A DNA stretch of 64,000 bases from Thalassococcus_A lentus. GTDB lineage: Bacteria > Pseudomonadota > Alphaproteobacteria > Rhodobacterales > Rhodobacteraceae. Positions 26,160 to 35,016 of the stretch are shown here, one piece after another. Position 1 is the stretch's first letter. Every line of letters starts with the position of its first letter. The notes beneath the pieces were generated by a model, which was given only the letters and a program-made list of their open reading frames with translations, was not told the origin of the DNA and made no database searches. The position numbers and the translations under genes were made by a program. The DNA lies in contig NZ_JAQIOY010000008.1 of NCBI RefSeq assembly GCF_028023555.1, positions 1 to 64,000 on the forward strand, in the 5' to 3' direction.

Positions 26160-27446
26160 TTAGTCGACTTGCAGACCGCTCGGAACCTTGTCCGGCCTGC
26201 CCATGGGGCGCGTTGCTGCTGTCTTGCCTGTCAGCGCATGTAAAAAGGCCTCAATGTCAGCGACTTCTGCGTCGGACAAGGCCACGGGGACCACATCCAA
26301 TACGCGTGCCTGCCTGGCCATCTCCAAACGGTCTTCCTGAATGATGAAATCAGCCTTTTGCAGCCACGGGACATTGGGCAGCGTTGGCTTGTTTCGTGTC
26401 CATTGCTCGCGGGCAGTGACTGGATCGGCCATGTGCCGGATCATATCGCTCAGATCACTGTAGGCGCCGTTGTGTCCGTAGGGGCCGGTCAATGCCACGT
26501 TACGAAGCGTTGGCGTGCTGAACCGATATGCATCTTCGAGCTGGTCCGTTGCGCCCATCCGTCCGACATCACGGGGGATGGGGTCGAACTTTCTGGTACG
26601 TCCCGGGCCGAAAGCTGGGAGTCCAATCGCATAGAAACCTTGATCCGTGAAAAGCGGCCCATTGTGACATTGTGCGCAATTCGCCTTTCCAAAGAACAGC
26701 TTCCGCCCACGATCGGCAGCCTCTGGCAGCGGAGTGCCCTTGGTCAGCCATTCGTCATAGGGGCTGTCGTAGCTTTGCCACTCAGAGCCGATAAAGGCTG
26801 CGATTGCGTTACCGATTTCGACAATCGTGACGTCCTCGGGTTTGTTGATGTGTTCAAAACTGTCGACAAACAACGCACCGTATTCCGGGATTGTTCGAAC
26901 CCGTTTGGCAATGATTGGCCATCCTTTGTCGATACGGTCCTTCAGGGCACCTGCGACTTCGTTTTCCGCGTGTGTTCCAGCCATCTCGGCGCCAGAGGTC
27001 ATCGGGAAAAGAGCTTGGGCAGCTATGATCGAGGTCAATCCTTTCGGCAGCCATTCTTCCGCGGGGGTGTCGAACCCGTTTCCATAGACATCGGACACGG
27101 AAATGCGACCATCGTGAAAAACATTCTTCACATCGCGGTGGCCGAGATTCCACAATCCGGGCGCGTTGCGCGGGATGCGTTTGATGATCCTGTTTGTTCC
27201 GTCTTCGGATACCCGTTTTGTGCCTAGCCCGATCCCACCTTCACCGATGCCAAGGCTCACGCCATCGGTTCCGTGCAGACTGTGATGGTGACAGGTGCCA
27301 CAACTGATATTGCGGTTGCCTGACAGGATCTTATCATAGAACAAAAGCTGACCCAGCTTTGCTTGTTTGGCATCAAATGTCAGAAAGTCTTCTGGCTTTA
27401 TCGTCTCGGCCTGAATGGGGCCGGGCAGGGAAAACAAAAGGATCAA
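26160..27446 (-). CDS. Di-haem cytochrome c peroxidase/MauG-family protein
   Basis: About 428 aa from TTG 27446. Two c-type haem sites, CGTCH and CAQCH, with the layout LGQLLFYDKILSGNRNISCGTCH define the bacterial di-haem peroxidase/MauG family, which works in the periplasm. The export signal reads KRLACAAHVLILLFSLPGPIQA. Its basic part lies upstream of TTG 27446, yet no standard start codon occurs there until an ATG about 70 codons away. The frame stays open to 28058, but that stretch is antisense to the sel1 gene. The true start is therefore uncertain. It could reduce peroxide or oxidise a partner protein. Confidence 0.83.
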   Translation of the reverse strand: MILLFSLPGPIQAETIKPEDFLTFDAKQAKLGQLLFYDKILSGNRNISCGTCHHHSLHGTDGVSLGIGEGGIGLGTKRVSEDGTNRIIKRIPRNAPGLWNLGHRDVKNVFHDGRISVSDVYGNGFDTPAEEWLPKGLTSIIAAQALFPMTSGAEMAGTHAENEVAGALKDRIDKGWPIIAKRVRTIPEYGALFVDSFEHINKPEDVTIVEIGNAIAAFIGSEWQSYDSPYDEWLTKGTPLPEAADRGRKLFFGKANCAQCHNGPLFTDQGFYAIGLPAFGPGRTRKFDPIPRDVGRMGATDQLEDAYRFSTPTLRNVALTGPYGHNGAYSDLSDMIRHMADPVTAREQWTRNKPTLPNVPWLQKADFIIQEDRLEMARQARVLDVVPVALSDAEVADIEAFLHALTGKTAATRPMGRPDKVPSGLQVD

Positions 27447-27449
27447 GAC

Positions 27450-27953
27450 ATGCGCGGCACATGCCAGTCTTTTTTGCCAATTGCCTTGTTGGCTGTGTCT
27501 CTTGTGCTGCCTGCAGGGCTTTTGAAAGCGGACGCGTTGGAAGATGCGCGCGACCTGATGGAGGAAGGTCGATTTGCCGAAGCCAAAGACGCTTTCTGGC
27601 CTCTTGCGCGCGCTGGAAATGCCGATGCCGAAGAGCTGATCGGTGTCATGTACGCGCTGGGCCTCGGTGTGGAGCAGGATCATGTTCGTGCCTTTGACTG
27701 GTATTTGCGCAGTGCCATGAAAGGGCATCCTGGCGCTCAGTCCGGTGTTGGTTGGTACTATGAGGTTGGCTTGGGTATGCCGTCGCCGGATCTTGTGCGG
27801 GCCTATATGTGGTATGTGCTTAGCGCAATCGGAGGCGATCCCGACGCTGCTATCAGCCAAGAAGAAGTGATCAAAAAAATGACGCCTGATGAAATTGAGC
27901 ATGCGAACCAATTGGTAAATGACTATCGAGTATGGATGTATCCATTCCGCTAA
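27450..27953 (+). CDS. Exported Sel1-repeat protein
   Basis: 167 aa from ATG 27450, behind AAGGA at 27438-27442. An N-terminal signal peptide (about 1-29, ending LLKADA) sends it to the periplasm. Sel1-like helical repeats follow: FAEAKDAFWPLARAGNADAEELIGVMYALGLGV, then HVRAFDWYLRSAMKGHPGAQSGVGWYYEVGLGM, then a third partial unit. Sel1 proteins are usually interaction scaffolds, often for envelope processes. Its start lies four bases from the probable start of the divergent peroxidase, so their promoters must overlap coding sequence. Confidence 0.75.
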   Translation: MRGTCQSFLPIALLAVSLVLPAGLLKADALEDARDLMEEGRFAEAKDAFWPLARAGNADAEELIGVMYALGLGVEQDHVRAFDWYLRSAMKGHPGAQSGVGWYYEVGLGMPSPDLVRAYMWYVLSAIGGDPDAAISQEEVIKKMTPDEIEHANQLVNDYRVWMYPFR

Positions 27954-27989
27954 GTCTAATCGCGCCGCGTGATCACGCAACTGTGAACA

Positions 27990-28014
27990 CCACCGCCCAG
28001 CCGCCGCGCGGTGG
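27990..28014. terminator. Possible bidirectional terminator
   Basis: CCACCGC (27990-27996) pairs with GCGGTGG (28008-28014) around an 11-base loop, between the convergent sel1 and HlyD-like genes. No clear T-run follows on either strand, so this is a GC-hairpin candidate only. Confidence 0.35.
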
Positions 28015-28100
28015 CCATTGTTTCCATCAGTGAAACGGTTTGGATTATCTTGGGTCATTGGTTCTTATTGTCCGGTTTTCATCCGGGAGTGAGCCAGTCT

Positions 28101-29114
28101 TTATTGGTCGGCTGCGGCGTGGTCCCGGGCAGGATACCCAAGGCCTTCGCCAGCATCAGCACGGTCTAATCCGACTCCGACTTCGACGGCTTCATTCAAA
28201 AACAGGTCGGGTGCACACTCCTGTGCGATGTCGATGCTTGCTGAAACGAACTGGCTTTCCAGATCGGCTTCGGTATCGACACGGGTTACGAGCCCGGAAC
28301 AGGTGGCACCGTTGCTGCGCAGTATTGTGACCTCGGCACCCAGAGATATCCCGCGTTCCGTTTCGTCGGAAAGCTCTGAGATCGGGACAAAGATATCCAC
28401 GGCTTTTTCATGCGGTGCATAGATTTGGGCAGCCAGCTCGCCCTCTTGCACACAGTCACCGACATTTTCGTCAAAGTTCACAAGAACGCCGTCAAACGGC
28501 GTGGTGAGGAAGAGATCCTGCAGCGTGTTTTCGGCGGCCTGTAGATCAAGCTTGCCAATTTCCAATGCGATCTCTGCCCGCGTCTTGGCCGAGCGAGCAC
28601 TGGCAATCGCCTCTTGCGCGCGTTCAGCCGCGAATTCGGCATCCATGATCCGGCGCTCTACGCCTTCAAGTGTTGTCTCATTGATCAGGCCGCGGCGGAA
28701 CAGGGTGCTGTTGCGTTTGAATTCGTCCCCGACGAAATCCAGCTCTTTCTTTCGGCGCACATCATCCGCGACAGCGGCATCCACCGCTAGTTGCCGCTCA
28801 GCCAGTGCGGCCTCCAGATCGAGAACGCGGGCTTCGGCGGTGCGCATCGCCAGCACCGCTGACTGATCGTCTAGACGTACAAGCTCCTGACCGGCCTGCG
28901 CCATTTGTGCACGCTTTGCCTCTTCGGACAGGGTTTGAATGCAGCCGCGCGCGCCGTAGGACAACGCATGCATATTACTGGCCCGGACTGTTCCCAGATA
29001 GATGGTATTGCCATCAGGCGTGGTGCGGACCTGCGAAAAAGCCGTTTGCGCAGTGCCGATACACAACGCCAAGGCCAATGCTGTTCTTGAAACCGTTCTT
29101 GCCGTTACATGCAT
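28101..29114 (-). CDS. HlyD/RND-type periplasmic adaptor, orphan
   Basis: 337 aa from ATG 29114 (AGGGA upstream). It has a signal peptide (ending QTAFSQ), a lipoyl-like half-motif, a long coiled coil (about 75-185), then PFDGVLVNFDENVGDCVQEGELAAQI, the second lipoyl half typical of membrane-fusion proteins. It would bridge an inner-membrane pump to an outer-membrane channel. No pump gene is adjacent. The last residues (LDRADAGEGLGYPARDHAAADQ) lose the family pattern, and the +1 frame stays open past the stop, so a C-terminal truncation or frameshift is possible. It may be a remnant of a lost transporter operon or may serve a distant one. Confidence 0.7.
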   Translation of the reverse strand: MHVTARTVSRTALALALCIGTAQTAFSQVRTTPDGNTIYLGTVRASNMHALSYGARGCIQTLSEEAKRAQMAQAGQELVRLDDQSAVLAMRTAEARVLDLEAALAERQLAVDAAVADDVRRKKELDFVGDEFKRNSTLFRRGLINETTLEGVERRIMDAEFAAERAQEAIASARSAKTRAEIALEIGKLDLQAAENTLQDLFLTTPFDGVLVNFDENVGDCVQEGELAAQIYAPHEKAVDIFVPISELSDETERGISLGAEVTILRSNGATCSGLVTRVDTEADLESQFVSASIDIAQECAPDLFLNEAVEVGVGLDRADAGEGLGYPARDHAAADQ

Positions 29115-29223
29115 CGCTGGATCCCTGTTTTGGTGCGGCCTTTGAGAAAACATACATCACAAACCGGTTTTGATAACCCATCAGGTATCTCGGAATGACC
29201 AAATGACCATGCCGGAAATGCAA

Positions 29224-29248
29224 CGAGGCGCGGATGAACCGCGCCTCG
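29224..29248. terminator. Strong hairpin terminator after dctP
   Basis: CGAGGCGCGG (29224-29233) and CCGCGCCTCG (29239-29248) form a perfect 10-bp stem with the loop ATGAA. It lies 26 bases beyond the dctP stop on the minus strand, where TTGCATTT follows. On the plus strand TCTTTGTT follows. It most likely ends the TRAP operon. Confidence 0.7.
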
Positions 29249-29274
29249 TCTTTGTTCGATTTGCCAAGTAGGCC

Positions 29275-30339
29275 TTACTGCATGTCAGCAGCGCGTGCCG
29301 CTTCGATCATGGCTTCGACCTTCGAAACTTCGGCGCTCATGGCGTCAAAGATCTTTGCGCCGCCATCGACGTTGCTCTTGAACCAGTCAAACACAGGCGC
29401 AGCCGCTTCTTTGAAAGCTGCCTTTTCCGCAGGGCTTGGAACATAGAGATCGCCGCCACCGGCTACGAAATCTTCGTAGGCCTGGATCGACTTGCGCTTT
29501 GGCGAAGCAAAGGTAGCCTGCTGCAGCTGGTAGAAACCGTCAACAACGACGCGCTTCATGTCATCTGGCATGCCCATGAACTTTTCGTTGTTCATGAACC
29601 ACAGAGCGCCCATGTACGCGTGGCCATCAAGGGTTACATACTGCAGACCAGCTTCTGGGAACTTCATGTTCATGATGTCGGTGATGCCGTTTTTGGAACC
29701 TTCGACAACACCAGTCTGGAAGCTGGTGAACAGTTCAGGCCATGGAATCGGGGTCGGGGAGGCACCCAGTGCCTTGACCAGTTCCTGTGGAAGATCGGCA
29801 ACAACAGTCCGGATCTTCAGGCCTTCCATGTCGCCGGGCGACGCCACACGGCGCTGCGTGTTGGCAAAGTTGCGCCAGCCGCCGGTGTTGCCAACGGTCA
29901 TCAGGCGGATCGCGTCACCGGATGCTTCCAGTGTCATGGACTGCATGGTTTTCATGAAGTCGGTGCCGCCTGCCAGAACTGCTTCGGCCACACGGTCATC
30001 TGCCATCAGGTAAGGAAGATCCAGAACCTGAACGAAGGGGAAGATGCCAGCAGCACCACCGGAGGTGGAGATGTAGACATCGATCGAGCCGTCCGCGATG
30101 CCCTGAAGGCACTCGGTGCCGTTCGAGCAAAGCTGTGTGCCGATGAAGAGTTCCACGCCGATTGCGCCGTTGGAGGCCGCTTCAACGTAGTTTTTGAAAA
30201 CGATCAGACCGTCATAGTCTTCGTCGTTTTCATTCGAGTTGGCCGTGGCGCGGATTGTGAATTCCTGTGCCGAAGCAGCGATGGCGCTGCCTGCCAGAAG
30301 CGCCGCTGTCATGGACGCTTTGATTAGACCTTTGAGCAT
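29275..30339 (-). CDS. dctP: TRAP transporter solute-binding protein (DctP family)
   Basis: 354 aa. The signal peptide MLKGLIKASMTAALLAGSAIAASAQ is followed by a periplasmic DctP-fold binding protein. GLKIRTVVADLPQELVKALGASPTPIPW holds the conserved Arg that salt-bridges the carboxylate or sulfonate of TRAP ligands. NTGGWRNFAN and NEKFMGMPDD are also typical. It delivers substrate to the DctQM permease encoded just upstream. It is last in an operon with a monooxygenase, an aldo/keto reductase and a flavin reductase, so the ligand is probably that pathway's sulfonated or acidic substrate. Terminated by the hairpin at 29224-29248. Confidence 0.92.
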   Translation of the reverse strand: MLKGLIKASMTAALLAGSAIAASAQEFTIRATANSNENDEDYDGLIVFKNYVEAASNGAIGVELFIGTQLCSNGTECLQGIADGSIDVYISTSGGAAGIFPFVQVLDLPYLMADDRVAEAVLAGGTDFMKTMQSMTLEASGDAIRLMTVGNTGGWRNFANTQRRVASPGDMEGLKIRTVVADLPQELVKALGASPTPIPWPELFTSFQTGVVEGSKNGITDIMNMKFPEAGLQYVTLDGHAYMGALWFMNNEKFMGMPDDMKRVVVDGFYQLQQATFASPKRKSIQAYEDFVAGGGDLYVPSPAEKAAFKEAAAPVFDWFKSNVDGGAKIFDAMSAEVSKVEAMIEAARAADMQ

Positions 30340-30393
30340 TTGGTTCTCCCTGAGCTTTTCGTTTAGGTCGGTTATGGGCCGGAGCCCGGCGGA

Positions 30394-31683
30394 TTATTCT
30401 GCGAAACCGGTAAGGCGCGGAATGGTCATGGAAATTTCCGGAATAAAGGTGATGAGGAAGATCACGATGATCTCGACTGCGAGGAACGGCAGGATTGCCT
30501 TGGAGATGGATTCAACCTTTTCGCCACTGACCGAACTGGCAACGAACAGCACCAGCCCCATTGGCGGTGTTGCCAGGCCAACAGTCAGGTTCACCGACAT
30601 GATGATCGCGAAATGAATTGGATCGACGCCAAGACTGGTGAAGATCGGCCCGAGGATTGGCCCCAGAATGATGATCGCTGGCCCGGCATCGAGGAACATG
30701 CCGACTATGAAAAGCAGCAGGTTGATCAGGAACAACAGGACCAGCGGATTTTCAGACAGTGACAGAATGAATTCGGCCAACTGTTCCGGTGCATGGGACA
30801 GCGATACCACTGTCTTGAAGGCCATGGCGGCCCCTACCAAAAGCAGCACCACTGCCGAGGTCATCGCCGCACGCATCAGAACGTCCGGCAGGTCACGGGT
30901 CTTGAGAGTACCCAGAATGAACATGCCGACCACGATGGCATAGGCGGCAGCAACCGCGGCGGCTTCTGTTGGGGTGAAGACACCGCCCAGAATGCCCCCT
31001 AGAATAATGACCGGCGTCAGCAGCGGGAAGAATGCCTTCAGGCTGGCCTGCCCGCGTTCGCCCCATGTCGCCTTGGAGCGGGAAGCCGGGAAGTCGTATT
31101 TGTCGGCCATGAACTTGACCATGACCATCAGTCCCACGCCAACCATGATGCCGGGTACGATGCCCGCCAGGAACAGCGCAGCAACGCTTTCACCCATCAC
31201 ATAGGCGTAGATAATCATGATGCCCGAGGGCGGAATAATCGGGCCGATCACCGACGAGGCCGCGGTGATCGCAGCCGCAAAACGGCGGCTGTAGCCTTCT
31301 TTTTCCATCGCGGGGATCAACATGGATCCAAGCGCGGAAGTATCGGCGACAGCCGACCCGGACAGCCCTGCAAACAGCATCGAAGACAGTACGTTCACGT
31401 GGGCCAGCCCGCCGCGCAGGTGCCCCATCATGGCTTGGGAAAACTCAACAAGACGCTCGGTGATCCCGCCGCGGTTCATGAGTTCGCCGGCCAGCATGAA
31501 GAAGGGGATCGCCATCAGCGGAAAGCTGTCCATGCCGTTGTAGACATTGCGATAGAGCAGCGAGAGTTCGCGTTCCTGACCGTTCAGAAACAGCAGGATA
31601 CCGGGCGCGGCCAGCAGACCAAAGAAGACCGGCAAACCGATCATCAAAAAGACGAGGAACAGGGGAAGGAACCATACAAGCAT
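30394..31683 (-). CDS. dctM: TRAP transporter large permease (DctM family)
   Basis: 429 aa, about 11-12 hydrophobic segments, the expected size for DctM, the Na+-coupled transport subunit of a TRAP system. SGSAVADTSALGSMLIPAMEKEGYSR and ASSVIGPIIPPSGIMIIYA are signature stretches around the cation and substrate sites, and NLTVGLATPPMGLVLFVAS lies near the C-terminus. Its start overlaps the dctQ stop by one base (TGATG), indicating coupled translation. dctP follows after 54 bases. With DctQ it forms the inner-membrane permease fed by DctP. Confidence 0.93.
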   Translation of the reverse strand: MLVWFLPLFLVFLMIGLPVFFGLLAAPGILLFLNGQERELSLLYRNVYNGMDSFPLMAIPFFMLAGELMNRGGITERLVEFSQAMMGHLRGGLAHVNVLSSMLFAGLSGSAVADTSALGSMLIPAMEKEGYSRRFAAAITAASSVIGPIIPPSGIMIIYAYVMGESVAALFLAGIVPGIMVGVGLMVMVKFMADKYDFPASRSKATWGERGQASLKAFFPLLTPVIILGGILGGVFTPTEAAAVAAAYAIVVGMFILGTLKTRDLPDVLMRAAMTSAVVLLLVGAAMAFKTVVSLSHAPEQLAEFILSLSENPLVLLFLINLLLFIVGMFLDAGPAIIILGPILGPIFTSLGVDPIHFAIIMSVNLTVGLATPPMGLVLFVASSVSGEKVESISKAILPFLAVEIIVIFLITFIPEISMTIPRLTGFAE

Positions 31684-32342
31684 CAGTCAGCTCCTACCGG
31701 AAGATCTGCATCCATTTGCGGACGCAGGCGGTCTTCTCCGCCCATCAAAGTAACCACGGCGCGCAAAATGAGTTCGATGTTCACCGCCAAAAGCAGCCAA
31801 ACGCCGATCCACAGAGACAGGAAGGACAAAGCCAGTGGCATCTTGGTCCAGCCAAATTCAAAACCGATCCCGGGTTTGCGCGTGCAAAGGGTCAGGTTCA
31901 AATCCGTCAAAGGGATTGGCATGTTGAATTCAAACTTGAACGGAACCCACAGGGTTGAGCTTTTGAACAGGCAACCCGAGAAGACATGTTTGTACCCAAG
32001 CTGCGTAGCCACGATCAGCACGATCAGTGAAAGGCTCAGAAGAGCAAGGCCGAGCAGCGCCGCGACGCGTTTGGGCAAGGCCGCCTCGAGCATGTCGATC
32101 GCCACGAAACCGCCCCGGCGATAGGCCAGCGGCGCGATCATCCCTGTCATCCACAACATGAGAAAACGGGCCAGTTCCTCGGGCCATGGCAACGCATTGT
32201 TCAGGACATAGCGAAAAAAGACCTGCACCAGAATGGCAACCACCATCAGCCCAATGGCGACGGTTGCAAACCGACGCCCAAAGCGCAGCACTACGTCGTT
32301 GAACCATTGCAAGGGACGCAAAAGCATCAGCAATGCGGCCAT
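31683..32342 (-). CDS. dctQ: TRAP transporter small permease (DctQ family)
   Basis: 219 aa with four hydrophobic segments and the DctQ motif ARFLMLWMTGMIAPLAYRRGGFVAIDML (about 60-87). It scaffolds the DctM subunit in the inner membrane. A loop of about 45 residues between the third and fourth segments (from VFSGCLF to GFEFGWTKMP, about 120-165, with two Cys) makes it longer than a typical DctQ of 160-180 aa. GGAGGAGG precedes the start. It lies 54 bases after the flavin reductase gene in the same operon. Confidence 0.88.
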   Translation of the reverse strand: MAALLMLLRPLQWFNDVVLRFGRRFATVAIGLMVVAILVQVFFRYVLNNALPWPEELARFLMLWMTGMIAPLAYRRGGFVAIDMLEAALPKRVAALLGLALLSLSLIVLIVATQLGYKHVFSGCLFKSSTLWVPFKFEFNMPIPLTDLNLTLCTRKPGIGFEFGWTKMPLALSFLSLWIGVWLLLAVNIELILRAVVTLMGGEDRLRPQMDADLPVGAD

Positions 32343-32396
32343 CGGCCGTCCTCCTCCCGTTTTTGCGCCCTGTTTTCTGTTTTACTTGGGCGCGGC

Positions 32397-32903
32397 TTAT
32401 GTCGTTTCGGTGAAACCTCCGTATTTTCCACCGAAGAACAGCAGGGGATCACCCTGCCGTGTGGTCACACGGGACACCCGCGCAACAATAATTGAATGGT
32501 CGCCCGCATCGTGGGTCGCTGTGGTCTCGCACTCAAAGCGGGACAGGCAACCATTTAGCAAAGGCACTCCAGCATCACTGGTCTCCCAGTCGCAGTCGTC
32601 AAAGGCATTGCCAGACCGGGCGAAACCGCCACACAGTCCAAACTGTTCGTCGCCCATGACATGAACGGCAAAGTGTTTGGCGGCCATGAAAAATGGATAG
32701 CGCGAACTGCCTTTCGCCGGGGACCACAACACCAGCGGCGGATCCAGCGAAACAGACGCAAAGCTGTTGGCCGTGATCCCCATTGGGCCCGTCGGCGTAT
32801 TGCAGGTGATAACCGTCACGCCCGTTCCGAACCGACCCAATGCCTCGCGGAATGCGCGGGGATCGGCCTCGGCTGGATCAAAACTTTGTGGTTGGGCGTT
32901 CAT
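32397..32903 (-). CDS. Flavin reductase, HpaC-like
   Basis: 168 aa, the normal size for NAD(P)H:FMN reductases of the HpaC/flavin-reductase-like family. FREALGRFGTGVTVIT (about 18-33), MGITANSFASVSLDPPLVLW (about 41-60) and a C-terminal FGGKYGGF are conserved. It would supply reduced FMN to the LLM monooxygenase in the same operon, giving a two-component monooxygenase. It lies 9 bases after the aldo/keto reductase gene. In the known SMO pathway of sulfoquinovose breakdown the equivalent partner is SmoA; the correspondence here is by context, not proven. Confidence 0.88.
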   Translation of the reverse strand: MNAQPQSFDPAEADPRAFREALGRFGTGVTVITCNTPTGPMGITANSFASVSLDPPLVLWSPAKGSSRYPFFMAAKHFAVHVMGDEQFGLCGGFARSGNAFDDCDWETSDAGVPLLNGCLSRFECETTATHDAGDHSIIVARVSRVTTRQGDPLLFFGGKYGGFTETT

Positions 32904-32912
32904 TGTGTGGCC

Positions 32913-33800
32913 TCAAGCGACTTCGCGGCCAAGCGCTTCGGTGTAAAGTTCAAACCATGTCTCCCGGTCCATTTGGACCTTTGCAGCATCGCTGATGCTG
33001 GCAATCCGGTCCAGATTATTGGTGCCGAGGACAGGTAGAATGTTTGCGGGGTGGGCCAATAGCCAAGCGATGGCAACGGCTGAATCTTCTACGCCAGCGG
33101 CTTTGCCAATTGATTGAAGCTTGGAGCGCAGGCCAGCATTTGATCCATCGAACAGCGCTCCGCCGCCCAAGGGGGACCATGCCATTGGTGACACGCCAAG
33201 GCGCTGAAGGTGCGCAAGATCGCCGTTCACAAAGGGTTCGTGACACAGCAGGCTCATTTCAATCTGGTTCGTCGCCAGTTTGGTGTTCATAGCTGACTGT
33301 AGCAGATCCCAGTCATATGGGCGGAAATTCGAAACGCCCACCGCGCGAACCTTGCCGCTGGCCACGACCTCATCCAGGGCAGCGCCGGTTTCATGGTGAT
33401 CCATCAGCGGATCCGGGCGATGGATCAGCAACAGATCAATATGGTCAATCTTCATAAGGCGCAGAGAATGGTCCACGGACGCCAAAATGTGTGCGCGCGA
33501 TGTATCGTAATACTTGACGCGCGCATCGGCATATCGGCCAACCGGCGCAACGATATCGCATTTGGTGACGATCTCGATCTTGTTGCGGATCTCGGACGTC
33601 ATCGCGTTGCCCAGAACCTCTTCGGCCTCATAGCCACCATAGATGTCTGCCTGGTCCATCGTTGTGATGCCCTGATCCAGGCAGGCCGCAATCTTGTTGC
33701 GGACATGGTCTGCGCTGGTGTCCGTGTCGTCGCCAAGACGCCACATGCCATAAACAAGGCGGCTGACTTCGAGGGCGTCATTCAGTGTGATGCGGTCCAT
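32913..33800 (-). CDS. Aldo/keto reductase (YdhF-like subgroup)
   Basis: 295 aa NADPH-dependent aldo/keto reductase TIM barrel. Tetrad members are visible: Asp49 and Tyr54 in DQADIYGGY, Lys in VTKCDI near 84, and His in LLLIHRPDPL near 125. KVRAVGVSNF and a cofactor-binding PVLGTNN near the end are typical. Its ATG directly abuts the monooxygenase stop with no gap, implying tight coupling. In the oxygenolytic sulfoquinovose route an aldo/keto reductase (SmoB) reduces the 6-oxo-glucose made by the monooxygenase. That role would fit here but is inferred. Confidence 0.9.
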   Translation of the reverse strand: MDRITLNDALEVSRLVYGMWRLGDDTDTSADHVRNKIAACLDQGITTMDQADIYGGYEAEEVLGNAMTSEIRNKIEIVTKCDIVAPVGRYADARVKYYDTSRAHILASVDHSLRLMKIDHIDLLLIHRPDPLMDHHETGAALDEVVASGKVRAVGVSNFRPYDWDLLQSAMNTKLATNQIEMSLLCHEPFVNGDLAHLQRLGVSPMAWSPLGGGALFDGSNAGLRSKLQSIGKAAGVEDSAVAIAWLLAHPANILPVLGTNNLDRIASISDAAKVQMDRETWFELYTEALGREVA

Positions 33801-34958
33801 TTAGCGTCGTTCTCCTGCGCCAAGCGGGGTCAACGGTGTCGCGCCCGGCTTGCGGCCATATGCTTCGTTCAGTTGTACGGTTTTCATCTGAGGCAGCACG
33901 CGGCTGCCGAAATGGCGGCATTCATCAATGTGTGGATAACCAGACAGGATGAAGGCGCGAATGCCCATCTTTTGATAGTCTTCCAGCGCGCTCAAAACCT
34001 GATCGGTCGAACCAACCAGCGCAGCGCCGCATCCGGATCGTGCGCGGCCAACTCCGGTCCAAAGGTTGGGTTCGATGAAACCCTCCATGTCCGCAAGTTC
34101 CCGGTTTTTTGCCTGATGCGACACACCCAGTGAACTCGAATCAAGGGCCCGTTCGCGGATCGCGGTTCCTTGGTCGTCGTTCAGCTTGCTAACCAGATGC
34201 TGAGCGTATTCGCGCGCTTCGTTTTCGGTGTCGCGTACAATCACATGGACCCGAAGTCCGTAATCCAGAGTGCGCTCGTATTTTTCGGCGACCGCGTTCA
34301 CCGCGCGCATACGCTCTGCCAGCATGTCCTTGGTCTCGGGCCACATCAGATAGACGTCGCAGTGCTGGCCGCACAGTTCGAGAGCGTCAGGGCTGTATCC
34401 ACCAAAATAGAGAAGCGGGCCGCCGGTTTGATAGGGGCGGGCGGGGTCGGTCGTCAGGCCGTCGGAAAAGTCATAGACCTCGCCCTTGTAAGTGATCTGG
34501 TCCTGTGTCCACGCCTGTTTGAGAATCTCGACCACTTCGCGCGACCGCTGGTATCGGAAGGGCGAGGGTTCTTTCTGGCCGGGGAAATCTGAACTGATGA
34601 TGTTCACAGTCAGTCGGCCTTCCAGCATGTGATCCAACGTAGCGACTGTGCGGGCCAGCATGATTGGCTGCATTTCACCACAGCGAACCGCAGCAAGCAG
34701 ATTGATCTTGTCCGTGATCGGCGCGCAGCCAGCGACGAAACTCAAGGTGTCTTGTCCGACCTGATAAGAGGACGGGCACAGGATGTTTCTGAAGCCTTGG
34801 TTTTCCGCTTCCTGCACGATCGAAGAACAATGCGCCCAGCTGGAGCGGAGCTTGCCATCGGGAACACCCAGGAATTCGTAGTCATCCGAACACAGTGCCG
34901 AAAACCACGACACTTCGACTCCGTCCAGATCCGGGGAGGTGATGGGCACGATGGTCAT
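33801..34958 (-). CDS. LLM-class flavin-dependent monooxygenase, SsuD/SmoC-like
   Basis: 385 aa from ATG 34958, with AAAGG well placed upstream. A luciferase-like TIM barrel related to alkanesulfonate monooxygenase SsuD: TDKINLLAAVRCGEMQPIMLARTVATLD, GRLTVNIISSDFPGQK, and GIRAFILSGYPHIDE near the C-terminus are family marks. Such enzymes use reduced FMN and O2 to cleave a C-S bond, releasing sulfite and an aldehyde. It is the first gene of an operon with an aldo/keto reductase, a flavin reductase and a TRAP transporter. Sulfoquinovose or another sulfonate is the most likely substrate; other LLM substrates cannot be excluded. Confidence 0.88.
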   Translation of the reverse strand: MTIVPITSPDLDGVEVSWFSALCSDDYEFLGVPDGKLRSSWAHCSSIVQEAENQGFRNILCPSSYQVGQDTLSFVAGCAPITDKINLLAAVRCGEMQPIMLARTVATLDHMLEGRLTVNIISSDFPGQKEPSPFRYQRSREVVEILKQAWTQDQITYKGEVYDFSDGLTTDPARPYQTGGPLLYFGGYSPDALELCGQHCDVYLMWPETKDMLAERMRAVNAVAEKYERTLDYGLRVHVIVRDTENEAREYAQHLVSKLNDDQGTAIRERALDSSSLGVSHQAKNRELADMEGFIEPNLWTGVGRARSGCGAALVGSTDQVLSALEDYQKMGIRAFILSGYPHIDECRHFGSRVLPQMKTVQLNEAYGRKPGATPLTPLGAGERR

Positions 34959-35002
34959 AAGATGCCTTTCGAGTGCGACTTTTCTATTGCGTAGCACCAC
35001 GC

Positions 35003-35016
35003 TTGATGTAGATCAA
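35003..35016. promoter_or_regulatory. Candidate GntR/UTRA operator
   Basis: TTGAT-GTAG-ATCAA is a perfect inverted repeat, with a further ATCAA at 35023-35027. It lies between the divergent monooxygenase operon (start 34958) and the GntR gene (start 35049), where a regulator controlling both directions would bind. It overlaps a possible GTG start at 35019, which supports the later ATG. Confidence 0.5.

Noticed and set aside
27447..28058. Upstream extension of the peroxidase frame by about 200 codons
   Set aside because: The extension is antisense to the Sel1 gene and lacks family similarity. The predicted signal peptide sits near 27,490, so the long frame is an open-frame artefact.
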